21,588 nucleotides of DNA from JBEKIK01 sp050013075 (GCA_050013075.1 JBEKFZ010000071.1:1-21588), one strand, 5' to 3'; counted from the stretch's first letter, positions 13,812-21,588 are shown. Made by a program: numbers and translations. The notes: generated by a model not told the origin, from the letters alone.

Positions 13812-15353
13812 ATGAATGACGATTCCGCGCAACCCGCCAAATCGGACGTCGAGCACGGACTGTCGGGCCGGCAACTGGGCGATTTCCGCTTGATTCGCCG
13901 TCTGGGCCGCGGTGCAATGGCCGAAATCTATCTGGCCGAACAACTCTCGCTCAAGCGGCGCGTGGCGATAAAGATTTTAAAACCGGAGTTGGCCAACGAT
14001 CCCACTTACCTGCAACGCTTCGAGATCGAAGCCCAGGCGGCCGCGTCGCTGGTTCACGCCAACATCGTGCAGATTTACGAGGTCGGACACGTCGAGCGCC
14101 GTCACTACATTGCCCAAGAGTACGTCCAAGGCCAAAATCTCCGCGACTGGCTTGCCCGCAATGGGCCGCCGGACGTGGCCCACGCGCTTTCGATCATGCG
14201 CCAAGTAGCGGCGGCGTTGGCCAAAGCGGCCGAAGCGGGCGTGGTCCACCGCGACATCAAGCCCGAGAACATTATGATTACCTCCTTGGGCGAAGTGAAA
14301 GTCGCCGATTTCGGTCTTGCCCGGCTCACCCGCGAAGGGGTGACCAACGAACTGACACAGATCGGCATCACGCTGGGAACGCCGCTTTACATGAGTCCCG
14401 AACAGGTCGAGGGCAAACCCTTGGATCACCGCAGTGACATTTATTCCTTCGGCGTGACCTGTTATCAGATGCTTGCCGGGTCGCCGCCGTTTTCGGGCGA
14501 TACGGCTTTGGTCGTTGCCGTGCAACACCTTAAAACCCAGCCAAAGCCCCTGGAAACCCAGCGTACCGACCTTCCCCCCGCCCTGTGCCGGCTAGTCCAC
14601 ACCATGCTCGTTAAAGATCCCCAGCGGCGGTGTGCATCGGCACGCGATGTTTTACGCGAACTTCGACGCATCCAGACCGAAGTTTTCGGACAAGACTGGC
14701 CGGAAGAACTGCCGGGCTGGGAATCGCTGGCCGGAGAGACGTCGCCCGTTTCCCGTTCGGCCGTTACCCAGCAACTCGACGGCCTGATGAAAACCCAAGC
14801 CATGCAGCAACGACCAAGCCGCCGGTACCGTTGGCTTTTGCTGGCCTTGGCGTGCACTTTTTTACTGGGCATGGTTTTAGCGCGGTTTGCCTCCACCGAA
14901 CAGTTTTTACTCGCCGATGCAAAATCGAATACTGTGGATTTCCACGAATATCCTAATGTTTTGCAACAATGGTACTATGCAAGTAAATACGGCACCGAAA
15001 ATGCTTGGAAAAGCATCAAAAAATACTATCCAAAAAATAGCTATTTCATCGATCGCGCAAATCAGCAATTGGCACTTTTATACTTCAGAGAAAGCCGTCC
15101 TAAAGACGCAAAGAAAATCTTCGACGACCTGGCCAATCTGGGCGATGACGAGCGAGAACTCCGGGCTTTTGGCCTGGCCGGACAGAGCGTGGTCCTATCC
15201 TATCAAGGCAAATATAACGAATCAACGAAGATAATAGATGAATTCCTGCCGCACTTTATCGACTATTTAAACCCCCAAATGGACCGCTACGTGCAAGAAG
15301 CCATCAAACGAAACCAATCCAAACCAGACGCAGCAACACCGGAAAAACAGTAA
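13812..15353 (+). CDS. Membrane-anchored Hanks-type Ser/Thr protein kinase
   Basis: This 513-aa protein has a complete kinase domain (about 24-285). It has the glycine loop LGRGAMAEIYLAE (31-43), catalytic lysine in VAIK (K54), E71/E73 in helix C, HRDIKPEN (146-153, D148), DFG (166-168), SPE (195-197) and HRSDIYSFGV (206-215). A juxtamembrane stretch (about 290-338) contains several Ser/Thr that could be autophosphorylated. One TM helix (341-358) puts residues 361-513 outside the cytoplasm; they look alpha-helical with TPR-like ALLYFRESRPKDAKKIFDDL and AGQSVVLSYQGKYNE segments. This end is much more AT-rich than the kinase domain. SD GGGAG is 10 nt before ATG 13812. It is 14 nt after the pump gene, so probably cotranscribed; a role in sensing or tuning efflux is an inference, as the substrate is unknown. 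Confidence 0.93.
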   Translation: MNDDSAQPAKSDVEHGLSGRQLGDFRLIRRLGRGAMAEIYLAEQLSLKRRVAIKILKPELANDPTYLQRFEIEAQAAASLVHANIVQIYEVGHVERRHYIAQEYVQGQNLRDWLARNGPPDVAHALSIMRQVAAALAKAAEAGVVHRDIKPENIMITSLGEVKVADFGLARLTREGVTNELTQIGITLGTPLYMSPEQVEGKPLDHRSDIYSFGVTCYQMLAGSPPFSGDTALVVAVQHLKTQPKPLETQRTDLPPALCRLVHTMLVKDPQRRCASARDVLRELRRIQTEVFGQDWPEELPGWESLAGETSPVSRSAVTQQLDGLMKTQAMQQRPSRRYRWLLLALACTFLLGMVLARFASTEQFLLADAKSNTVDFHEYPNVLQQWYYASKYGTENAWKSIKKYYPKNSYFIDRANQQLALLYFRESRPKDAKKIFDDLANLGDDERELRAFGLAGQSVVLSYQGKYNESTKIIDEFLPHFIDYLNPQMDRYVQEAIKRNQSKPDAATPEKQ

Positions 15354-15464
15354 AAACTACGGCTAACATGGGTCCCCAAACGTCGGTTGACAGCATCTTT
15401 CCGGTTTAGTAAAAACTAATGTTCCCGTTGTTGCACAACGGCAATGCATTTTGATTTTACCCGC

Positions 15465-15537
15465 GCCCCCTTCGTCTAGTGGCCCAGGACATCGGGTTCT
15501 CAGTCCGAGAACAGGGGTTCGACTCCCCTAGGGGGTA
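15465..15537 (+). tRNA. tRNA-Glu (CTC)
   Basis: The 73-nt gene folds as a full cloverleaf: acceptor GCCCCCT (15465-15471) with AGGGGGT (15530-15536) and discriminator A15537; D arm CGTCTAGTGGCCCAGGAC; anticodon stem TCGGG / TCCGA with loop TTCTCAG giving anticodon CTC; T arm AGGGG-TTCGACT-CCCCT. CTC reads GAG, hence Glu. The 3' CCA is not encoded and must be added. Upstream there is only a weak promoter (TTGCAC at 15431-15436, GATTTT at 15453-15458) and a small CGTTGT/ACAACG hairpin. Confidence 0.95.
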
Positions 15538-15563
15538 TTTGTTCATTCGTACAGTATAGCAAC

Positions 15564-15596
15564 CCTGTGTATTCCTCGGGAAATACAGGATTTTTT
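15564..15596 (+). terminator. Intrinsic terminator after tRNA-Glu
   Basis: CCTGTGT, a bulged A and TTCC pair with GGAA and TACAGG (one A is also unpaired on, or shared with, the 3' arm) around the loop TCG, giving about 11 bp. A run of six Ts (15591-15596) follows. It lies 27 nt after the tRNA, so it should end the tRNA transcript. Confidence 0.7.
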
Positions 15597-15600
15597 GTTT

Positions 15601-15884
15601 CTTGGTACGAAGTGTTTTGACCTGTTACGGTCGCCCCGTGGGCCACTTTATGCCCCGATTTTTCAACAGGCCAACCCCCACTTTGCTGACCCGATGCTAT
15701 CGCCCTTTGAAAATGTTCCTCATACAACCCGCCGTGGTAAGTCTTGGTCACAAGTTCAAGTCATGCGGATGCTTGAACGGGCGGAGTAGTTGGTTCGCAC
15801 CTCCACAGGGCTGACTGTTGTACTGCGTCCGGCTAATTCGGCATGCTACTGCCCCCGAGAGGAAAAAGCGTTTTGGGCGAGTTC
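15601..15884. other. Intergenic region between tRNA-Glu and omptin gene
   Basis: No gene is supported. Short open frames on both strands have no SD, family motif or codon preference. The segment GTCACAAGTTCAAGTC (15748-15763) resembles a tRNA T-arm, but no acceptor or anticodon stem accompanies it. No terminator with a T-run is seen for the minus-strand omptin gene. Confidence 0.4.
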
Positions 15885-16994
15885 TTAAAACCGTAGGCGA
15901 AGAAAAGCTGTAATTGATGTCTGGCTCGATGAGACGGATACTCCATTGGTCCACGTCTCATCCCTTAATGTGATGATGTCATTATACACAAGCCAATGAT
16001 GGCTTCCGGTGGTGTTAATTTCCGTATGGTCGGCCTGAACGCCAATCGAGAATCTATCTAGGCAAAAAAGGGCTTCAGCGGTGAGAGCTATGTGCAAACA
16101 ATCGCCGTGTGTGTCTTCCATTGTATACCGATGATAGCCCAATTCCTCATAGCCGGATATGTGATGATCGACGTTGTTGGCCTGTGTATAACCCCAATCG
16201 CCCTGTAGCGTCCAGGCAATGGTCGGCAATATCCTGGTTTCCAGTCTTCCGCGAAGCTGGGTACCCAGATAACCAATGGAGTAATCTTGCTTGAACGTAC
16301 CTAAAGATTGGAATGGCCCGTCTGGAGGGATGATTTGATAGCTATCGGAGCTCATCATGTCGAACCGCTGCCATCGGTATCCGGCTAACGGCCAGAGATC
16401 GACAGGCAGCCCCAAGGGATGTTTTAACAGTCGAAACTCGTATTCTAGCTCAAGCATCTGCCCTTCATTCCATCGTTCGGACGAACGTGAAAGGCTATCA
16501 AGACGAGTGGGGTCGTTTGGCAAATCATCGTTGATGTTCCAGTCGTAGTCGTACATGCCGCCGTTGACGCCTTGCGCCATCGGCGTCAGCCATTGGAAGT
16601 GACCCGCTGAATTTTCTTCTTCCGCTCCAAGCCGAAAACCGGTCCATGTTGAGTCCAAAGACCAGTCGAGCTTGCTCAACGGAGCATAGTTGCCGCGATA
16701 GTAACCTGGCGGCGTACCGAACTGGTAGGAAGTGTGGCTGTCGCACATCGAGAGAACCCGCCAATCGACGGTCAAGGCCAGCGGGCCGGGCGGGTCCGAC
16801 CAAAAGCGGTCCGCGGAGTCGGGCCAACCGCACCATGACCTTTCGGCCCGCGCCTGAACATCATCGCATACTTCAAAAACGGGTCCGTCATCCGGCCGCG
16901 CTTTATCGTACAATAGAATGACGACCAGCATCGCCCCCAAAGCCGCACCGAACCGACAAGTGTCGGATCGGGTGATATTCAATAGTGACGCCAC
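15885..16994 (-). CDS. Omptin-like outer-membrane protease
   Basis: This 369-aa protein looks like an omptin, an outer-membrane beta-barrel aspartate/histidine protease. Residues 15-29 are a hydrophobic signal segment. The barrel region starts near SKLDWSLDSTWTGFRLG (107-123, cf. the LDW strand of OmpT). GGMYDYDW (145-152) aligns with the GGNMVDQDW of OmpT and supplies D149 and D151. AGYRWQRFDMMSSDSYQ (204-220) and the following YSIGYLGTQLRGRLE match the next strands. NNVDHHISGY (273-282) supplies D276 and H278, the other catalytic pair. The C-terminus ends in FLRLRF with a terminal Phe, as expected for barrel assembly. It is longer than OmpT (about 317 aa), mainly through a 60-70 residue N-terminal extension containing several cysteines. 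The start is GTG 16994 with a GGGGGGAG stretch 13 nt upstream; ATG at 16931 is an alternative. It stands alone. Confidence 0.72.
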   Translation of the reverse strand: MASLLNITRSDTCRFGAALGAMLVVILLYDKARPDDGPVFEVCDDVQARAERSWCGWPDSADRFWSDPPGPLALTVDWRVLSMCDSHTSYQFGTPPGYYRGNYAPLSKLDWSLDSTWTGFRLGAEEENSAGHFQWLTPMAQGVNGGMYDYDWNINDDLPNDPTRLDSLSRSSERWNEGQMLELEYEFRLLKHPLGLPVDLWPLAGYRWQRFDMMSSDSYQIIPPDGPFQSLGTFKQDYSIGYLGTQLRGRLETRILPTIAWTLQGDWGYTQANNVDHHISGYEELGYHRYTMEDTHGDCLHIALTAEALFCLDRFSIGVQADHTEINTTGSHHWLVYNDIITLRDETWTNGVSVSSSQTSITAFLRLRF

Positions 16995-17399
16995 AGCTTG
17001 GTTTATGCTCCCCCCACCTTCCTGAAAAGTGCCGATTAGTCCATATATGAGGTATGTTCGTCCGGGGATACGGAAAACTCAAGCAATGCTTAGCTATTCG
17101 GCAGAATCTACGGGGCTAGCCCAAACCCTTATCGCACCCCCTTGGCCGACGCCTGCCGGACGATAGCAAGGATAACCTTTCTGTCAGCCGGTGAGACAGA
17201 TGGCCAAGCGTTGGTTAAGAAAGTAAGAGTTGGGTCGGGCGTTGCCGGGGTGTCTATAGAATCGTGTGGGCCGGATTTTGCCCCGCTTTGAATTCACTCG
17301 CCTACTTGGTTCGACCTACCTCCAAGCTCCAGTCAAACATATTGTTGTCCATGCGTCCCGAGCCGGTCATTCCCGACAGCGTTGTTTTCTTTTCTTGTT
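16995..17399. other. Intergenic region between omptin gene and zwf
   Basis: No gene is firmly supported. A 22-codon minus-strand frame (17302-17370, ATG to TAG) lies 29 nt downstream of the zwf stop codon. It contains FDWSLEVGR but has no SD and no recognised family. The region should carry the promoter of the omptin gene and the 3' end of zwf. No clear -35/-10 pair or T-run hairpin is visible. Confidence 0.4.
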
Positions 17400-18968
17400 C
17401 TACGGCCTTCGCCAGCCTCCTTCGCAACCTTGGGTAAGGAAATCGGCCTCGGACGGTCCCCATGAGCCGGGCGTGTAGTTCGGAAAATTCGGCGGCGGCG
17501 ACAATTGCCACTCATCCAAGATCGGAGTAATAAATTCCCAGGACGCTTCCAATATGTCGGATCGGATGAACAAGGTCGGGTCTCCGCGCAAGGCGTCCAA
17601 CAAAAGCCGCTCATAGGCGTCCGGCAGAATCTTGCCGAACGACTCGCCGTAATCGAACTCGAATCGCACGGGATGCAAATAAACGTTCATGCCCGGACGC
17701 ATGGCCGAAAAGGACAGGCTGATTCCTTCGTCGGGCTGGATGCGAAAGACCAGCACGTTCGGCTGCATATCGGTAAGGTCGCAAACATCGCCCACGCACT
17801 CCACCGTGCGGAACAGGCGCAGGGGCGGCAGCTTAAACTGAATGGCAATCTCCGTGACTCGCCGTGCCAAACGCTTGCCGGTCCGCAGCAAAAAAGGCGT
17901 TCCGCTCCAGCGCCAATTCTCCAGTTCCACGCGCAGGGCCGCGAAAGTCTCGGTGTTCGAGTCCGGCGCGACTGCGTCTTCATCGCGGTATGCGCGGACC
18001 GCTTCGCCTTGGAACGGGCCAGAGCCGTATTGTCCCCGGACCACTTTGCGGGCAGCGATATTGCGGAGCACCTTCAGTTTGGCGTCTTCGATGTCACGGG
18101 CTTTAAATGTGGCGGGCGGATCCATGGCCACCAATGCCAGGAGTTGCAGCAAGTGGTTCTGAGCCACGTCGCGAATTGCGCCGGCATGGTCGTAATAGGC
18201 CCCGCGCCGGCCTTCCATGCCGATCGTTTCGGCCACGGTGATCTGGACATGATCGACGTATTGACGGTCCATGAGCGGCTCGAAGATCGCGTTGCCGAAG
18301 CGGAAGGCGAGCAGATTCTGCACCGTCTCCTTGCCCAAATAGTGGTCGATGCGATAAATCTGATCGGGCACCAAGACTGACAAGATCCGCCGATCGAGTT
18401 CCAACGCGCTTTTCAGGTCATGGCCGAACGGTTTCTCGATAACCACCCGTCCCCAAGGCGATTTCATGTCTTCATTGAGTATCCCGCCCCGGGCCGCGCC
18501 CTCGATAATCGGACTGTAGTATTTCGGATCGGTCGCCAGATAAACCAGCCGGTTGCCCGGCAGATTTTGTTCCGCCTCCAGGTTTTCAAGCCTTGTGGCG
18601 ATACCCTTCATTCCTTCGGCGGAGGTGAAGTCGGCCCGATAGTAGAAAATGCGTTTCAGAAAGCCGTTCCAGCCGTCGGATGCCGCGGGCGGATCCGGCC
18701 GTGACTTGGCTATGGCGGTCCGCATCTCTTCGCGGAAAAGATCATCGTTTTTGTCACGCCGGCCAACGCCCACCACGGCAAACGACTCCGGCATAAATCC
18801 GCCCTGCCAAAGACCGTAAAGCGCGGGCAGCAATTTCCGGGCGGTCAGGTCGCCGGTGGCCCCGAAAATGACGAGCGTAAACGGATCGGGCCGCTGAGTC
18901 TCCAGTAGGAATAGAGACTGTTTCTGGGCTGGCATCGGCTCTTCGTGGATAATTGTTTCTTTAGCCAT
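17400..18968 (-). CDS. zwf: Glucose-6-phosphate 1-dehydrogenase
   Basis: This 522-aa enzyme oxidises glucose-6-phosphate to 6-phosphogluconolactone with reduction of NADP or NAD, the first step of the oxidative pentose-phosphate pathway. The dinucleotide fold shows VIFGATGDLTARKLLPALY (33-51). EKPFGHD (178-184) and the active-site signature RIDHYLGKETVQN (206-218), with the D208-H209 pair, are intact. The second catalytic His lies in YVDHVQITVAE. YYDHAGAIRDVAQNHLLQLLALVAM is the usual helix after it. Length is close to the family norm (about 490-515) with a slightly longer N-terminus. ATG 18968 follows tal after 38 nt on the same strand, so it is the third gene of a pgl-tal-zwf operon. The SD (GGGAAC) is weak. 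Confidence 0.97.
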   Translation of the reverse strand: MAKETIIHEEPMPAQKQSLFLLETQRPDPFTLVIFGATGDLTARKLLPALYGLWQGGFMPESFAVVGVGRRDKNDDLFREEMRTAIAKSRPDPPAASDGWNGFLKRIFYYRADFTSAEGMKGIATRLENLEAEQNLPGNRLVYLATDPKYYSPIIEGAARGGILNEDMKSPWGRVVIEKPFGHDLKSALELDRRILSVLVPDQIYRIDHYLGKETVQNLLAFRFGNAIFEPLMDRQYVDHVQITVAETIGMEGRRGAYYDHAGAIRDVAQNHLLQLLALVAMDPPATFKARDIEDAKLKVLRNIAARKVVRGQYGSGPFQGEAVRAYRDEDAVAPDSNTETFAALRVELENWRWSGTPFLLRTGKRLARRVTEIAIQFKLPPLRLFRTVECVGDVCDLTDMQPNVLVFRIQPDEGISLSFSAMRPGMNVYLHPVRFEFDYGESFGKILPDAYERLLLDALRGDPTLFIRSDILEASWEFITPILDEWQLSPPPNFPNYTPGSWGPSEADFLTQGCEGGWRRP

Positions 18969-19006
18969 AGTGATTGTTCCCGTGGTTTTCGCATCGCGGT
19001 CGAAGG

Positions 19007-20203
19007 CTAAATCTGCGCGGCAATCCGCTTCTTCTCGACCGCGGCCAGAAGGCGATCGAACGATTCCGCGAACAGCCGCACCCCGTCGTCGAGCAGTTTG
19101 TCGGTAATCTCATCCATTGATATGCCCGCTTGGGCCAAGGTTTCCATGACCTCGCGGGCATCGTCGATGTTTTCTTCCAGGCTGGGACGGGAACGTCCGT
19201 GCTCGCGGAAGGCGTCCAAGGTGGCCGGCGGCAGTGTGTTGACGGTGTCCCGGCCGATTAGTTCCTCCACGTAGAGCACGTCGCGGTAATTGGGATTTTT
19301 TGTGCTCGTGCTGGCCCACAGCAGCCGCTGAACGCGGGCGCCTTTCGCCGCAAGCGCCTGCCAACGCTTGCCTCGAATTATTTCCTTGAATTTCTGATAA
19401 GTCAACTTTGCGTTGGCAATGGCGACGCGACCCGGAATCGACCGCAGTCTGGTTTTTTCCGCGTCGTCCGTAGCGGCGGCAAGCCGCGATTCCACAAGCG
19501 CATCGACCGATGAATCAATGCGGCTGACAAAGAAACTTGCCACGCCGGCCATCCGGCTCACGTCGCCTCCGCGTGAGTCAAGCTCTTCCAAGGCTTTGAT
19601 GTAAGCGTCGGCGACTTGCTCGTAGACCTTGCGCGAAAAAAGCAGCGTAACATTGACGTTGATTCCCTCGGCAATTAGTTGCCGGATGGCGGGAATTCCT
19701 TCCGGCGTGGCTGGGACCTTAATCAGAAGATTTTCCCGCCCGACCTTGTCCCAAAGCCGATGAGCCTCCGCCACCGTGGCCTTGTCGTCGTGTGCCAAAT
19801 AAGGCGAAACCTCCAGACTCACGTAACCGTCCAGACGACGGGTTTGCTCGTATATCGGCCGCAATAAATCGGCGGCGTCTTTTATGTCTCTTATTGCAAG
19901 GTCCTCGTAGAGAGTCATGGCGCGGAGGTCCTTGTTTTTCGCGGAGCCTGCCAATAGATCGTCGTAGTCCGTGCTTCCGGCGATCGCCTTTTCAAAAATC
20001 GACGGATTGGAGGTAATGCCGGTCACGTGGTCATCGGCTATCAGGCGTTTAAGTTCGCCGCCGACGATCAATTGGCGGCGGATATTATCGAGCCAGATGG
20101 ATTGCCCCAAATTCCGCAATTCCATAAGCGGATTGCCGGCCTGGCTCCGCCGGCCAACATTCTCTCCCGACCGCCGTGGCGGCTGATCTTTAAGCGATGT
20201 CAT
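19007..20203 (-). CDS. tal: Transaldolase
   Basis: This 398-aa enzyme transfers a dihydroxyacetone unit between sedoheptulose-7-phosphate and glyceraldehyde-3-phosphate. Motifs of the longer bacterial transaldolase class are clear: WLDNIRR (37-43), GITSNPSIFEKAI (62-74), the Schiff-base lysine in LLIKVPATPEG (K162), NVNVTLLFS (182-190) and ASFFVSRID (222-230). The C-terminal half (NPNYRDVLYVEELIGRDTVNTLPPATLDAF) is also standard. It is a stand-alone transaldolase, not fused to glucose-6-phosphate isomerase. ATG 20203 has a strong SD (GGAGG, 7-nt spacing), which supports a polar 26-residue N-terminal extension before the usual MELRNLGQ start at 20125. It begins 30 nt after pgl and precedes zwf. 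Confidence 0.96.
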   Translation of the reverse strand: MTSLKDQPPRRSGENVGRRSQAGNPLMELRNLGQSIWLDNIRRQLIVGGELKRLIADDHVTGITSNPSIFEKAIAGSTDYDDLLAGSAKNKDLRAMTLYEDLAIRDIKDAADLLRPIYEQTRRLDGYVSLEVSPYLAHDDKATVAEAHRLWDKVGRENLLIKVPATPEGIPAIRQLIAEGINVNVTLLFSRKVYEQVADAYIKALEELDSRGGDVSRMAGVASFFVSRIDSSVDALVESRLAAATDDAEKTRLRSIPGRVAIANAKLTYQKFKEIIRGKRWQALAAKGARVQRLLWASTSTKNPNYRDVLYVEELIGRDTVNTLPPATLDAFREHGRSRPSLEENIDDAREVMETLAQAGISMDEITDKLLDDGVRLFAESFDRLLAAVEKKRIAAQI

Positions 20204-20233
20204 GAAAAATCCTCCGCGTTTGTGACTATAATT

Positions 20234-20995
20234 TCAGTGGTTTTGTGTCAATAATCGGGCCGCTTCTTTATCTACGAGCCAGATCACCGTGCCATCCGCC
20301 GGCCGGACGCCCGCCGCCGGACGATCCTCGTAAGAGGCCTGCCCTTCGAGGACGTCGCGCAGGGCCACGGCTTTATTCTTGCCCGATACCAGAAATATAA
20401 CCTGCCGGGCCGCGTTAAGCACCGGGTAGGTCAAAGTAATGCGGTCCACGGGCAGCGGCAACGTACCAGGCGAAGTCCAAGTCACCCAGGTATCCGTCAC
20501 ATTCAGCGCATCGGCAAAGGGAAATAGCGATGCGGTATGACCATCGCCGCCCATACCCAAAAAAATAAGATCGAACCGGGGTGGAACTGTTTGCTCGGGC
20601 TTGGAAAAAAAATCGGCTAGCATTTTAGCATACGCCGCCGAGGCCTCCGCCGCATTACGCCCTTGGGTAGGAACCGGAAATATATTTGCGGGAGGGACCG
20701 GGACCCGGGAGAGCAGGTTTTTGCGGATCAGCCCAAAATTGCTGCGGGGATCTTCCGCCGGAACCAATCGTTCGTCGCCGAAGAAAAGATATACACGCGG
20801 CCAATCGATGGCCGCTGCCCGATCGGCTTCGGCCAGCAGGGCGTATGTCTTCTCGGGCGTCGACCCGCCGGATAGAACAAAGGTGAATCGCCCTCGTTTA
20901 GCAACGGCGTCACGCGCGGCTTGGATCACAATGTCCGCCGCCCTGACAGCCAAGGCATGAGAATCGGCGCAAATACTGACAACCGGTGTGGCCAT
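20234..20995 (-). CDS. pgl: 6-phosphogluconolactonase
   Basis: This 253-aa protein hydrolyses 6-phosphogluconolactone to 6-phosphogluconate. It has the DevB/SOL-type signature: VLSGGSTPEKTY (40-51), YLFFGDERLVPAEDPRSN (69-86) and LIFLGMGGDGHTASLFP (143-159), which carry the phosphate-binding and catalytic residues. Length is normal. It is the first gene of the pgl-tal-zwf unit, encoding the enzyme that acts directly after zwf. The start at 20995 has GGGA at 6-nt spacing; an ATG two codons earlier (21001) is equally in frame. Gnd, which would complete the oxidative branch, is not in the window. Confidence 0.95.
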   Translation of the reverse strand: MATPVVSICADSHALAVRAADIVIQAARDAVAKRGRFTFVLSGGSTPEKTYALLAEADRAAAIDWPRVYLFFGDERLVPAEDPRSNFGLIRKNLLSRVPVPPANIFPVPTQGRNAAEASAAYAKMLADFFSKPEQTVPPRFDLIFLGMGGDGHTASLFPFADALNVTDTWVTWTSPGTLPLPVDRITLTYPVLNAARQVIFLVSGKNKAVALRDVLEGQASYEDRPAAGVRPADGTVIWLVDKEAARLLTQNH

Positions 20996-21001
20996 GGGCA
21001 T

Positions 21002-21413
21002 TCCCGATATTGTTACGATATTCTACCGTACAAAACAACTTCTTACACGCCATCCTGCAATCAGCGGGTATATTCCCCCCAAATATTTATTTTCCCACTT
21101 ATTGATGTTTGCTTGGATAATGACCCGGCAAGTAAAACTTTTTGCCCCATTTTCCGGCCGTCCGTTGGACGGCCTCGGTTCATTTGCCATGCAAACGTCA
21201 ATAGGAATTCTAGGCGTCGGCAAGTCAAGATGCAAATTTAAGACTGTTAAACATAAAATTACTGTTTCTACCGTTAAAATTGTGTGTTAACATGAAATTT
21301 ATGATATAAACTGGGTTCTTATTGTCTAACAACTGACATCCTGAATCGTCCATCTGAATCGTACTGCCGTGAGAGTTAAAACCTTTGATAGATATGCTTT
21401 AGAGGAAACGCCA
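21002..21413. other. Divergent intergenic region between pgl and the right-edge gene
   Basis: AT-rich, no gene supported. It must hold the promoters of pgl (-) and of the gene starting at 21414 (+). A perfect 8-bp hairpin GGCCGTCC-GTT-GGACGGCC lies at 21156-21174 without a T-run. From about 21235 to 21320 the sequence is very AT-rich (TTAACA, TATAAA present) but no pair with normal promoter spacing stands out. Confidence 0.45.
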
Positions 21414-21588
21414 ATGGACGTTTTGCCGATCGGAAACAGACATTATATAACAACTAAAGTCGCATCAAAACGCTCGGCCAAGCAGTTCTTTTATTACGCG
21501 GCCACTTGCTTTCGTCTTTTATTGCGTGTGGCATTGTGCGTGTTTGTCTTAGGTCTTTCCGCCCAAGCCTCGACAGTGCGAACAGTCG
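21414..21588 (+). CDS. 5' end of a gene for a secreted or surface protein (cut by window edge)
   Basis: The frame is open for 58 codons to the window edge. ATG 21414 has an SD AGAGGA 8 nt upstream; an in-frame GTG at 21369 would add 15 residues but lacks SD. The product starts with a long polar, basic leader (about 34 residues with several Lys/Arg), then a hydrophobic core FRLLLRVALCVFVLGL, then SAQA before STVRTV, a good signal peptidase I site. Such long n-regions occur in large exported planctomycetal surface or autotransporter-like proteins, but the mature part is not in the window and no function can be given. Confidence 0.65.
   Translation, partial: MDVLPIGNRHYITTKVASKRSAKQFFYYAATCFRLLLRVALCVFVLGLSAQASTVRTV

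Noticed and set aside
15500..15751. Minus-strand open frame across the tRNA-Glu gene and its terminator
   Set aside because: It is a shadow of the tRNA (translation RGVEPLFSD is a typical tRNA antisense artefact).
15748..15763. T-arm-like GTCACAAGTTCAAGTC suggesting a second tRNA
   Set aside because: No matching acceptor, D or anticodon stems could be drawn around it.
17302..17370. 22-codon minus-strand frame just after zwf
   Set aside because: No SD and no known family; too short to support without conservation data.
21156..21174. GGCCGTCC-GTT-GGACGGCC hairpin as a terminator
   Set aside because: No T-run follows on either strand and it lies in a divergent promoter region.
1..21588. CRISPR array, insertion sequence or prophage genes
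   Set aside because: No regularly spaced direct repeats, transposase, integrase or phage structural motifs were seen in any frame.

Overview
The window looks like a chromosomal segment from a Gram-negative-type bacterium, most likely a member of the Planctomycetota. This is inferred from the mixture of a Hanks-type Ser/Thr kinase, a double-ABC2 permease, a GGDEF protein, fairly GC-rich genes with often weak Shine-Dalgarno (SD) sequences, outer-membrane proteins and a long-leader secreted protein at the right edge. No rRNA or taxonomic marker confirms it.

Left part (1-4.4 kb): a diguanylate cyclase gene (+), an orphan two-halved ABC-2 permease gene (-) and a comM/yifB gene (-). Near-identical copies of a ~50-bp palindromic element, in opposite orientation, lie downstream of the cyclase gene and of comM. 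Each is followed by a terminator-like hairpin, so the permease gene sits between inverted copies. A third, partial copy lies in the cyclase leader.

Defence insert (4.6-6.6 kb): an AT-richer two-gene unit encodes an ABC-type AAA ATPase (COG1106/RloA/AbiLi-like) and, 5 nt later, an RloB/AbiLii-like protein with a Toprim-type E...DxD pattern. This is the architecture of the AbiL abortive-infection system and resembles PARIS.

Metal-efflux operon (6.9-15.4 kb): a TolC/CzcC-like outer-membrane channel, a small His/Cys/Asp-rich exported protein, a CzcB-like adaptor with a His-rich periplasmic linker, a CusA/CzcA-like RND pump and a membrane-anchored Ser/Thr protein kinase, all on the + strand. The B and A genes are separated by 252 bp that hold two large hairpins. 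The kinase gene starts 14 nt after the pump gene.

Right part (15.4-21.6 kb): a tRNA-Glu(CTC) gene with a terminator; a minus-strand outer-membrane beta-barrel that keeps the omptin protease quartet (D149, D151, D276, H278); a minus-strand operon pgl-tal-zwf supplying oxidative and non-oxidative pentose-phosphate enzymes; and the 5' end of a gene for a secreted protein that runs off the window.

The most interesting items are the AbiL/PARIS-like pair, the metal-efflux operon with its metal-binding small protein and kinase, the omptin-like protease and the repeated intergenic hairpin elements. All functions are read from motifs and gene order only; no database search was run.
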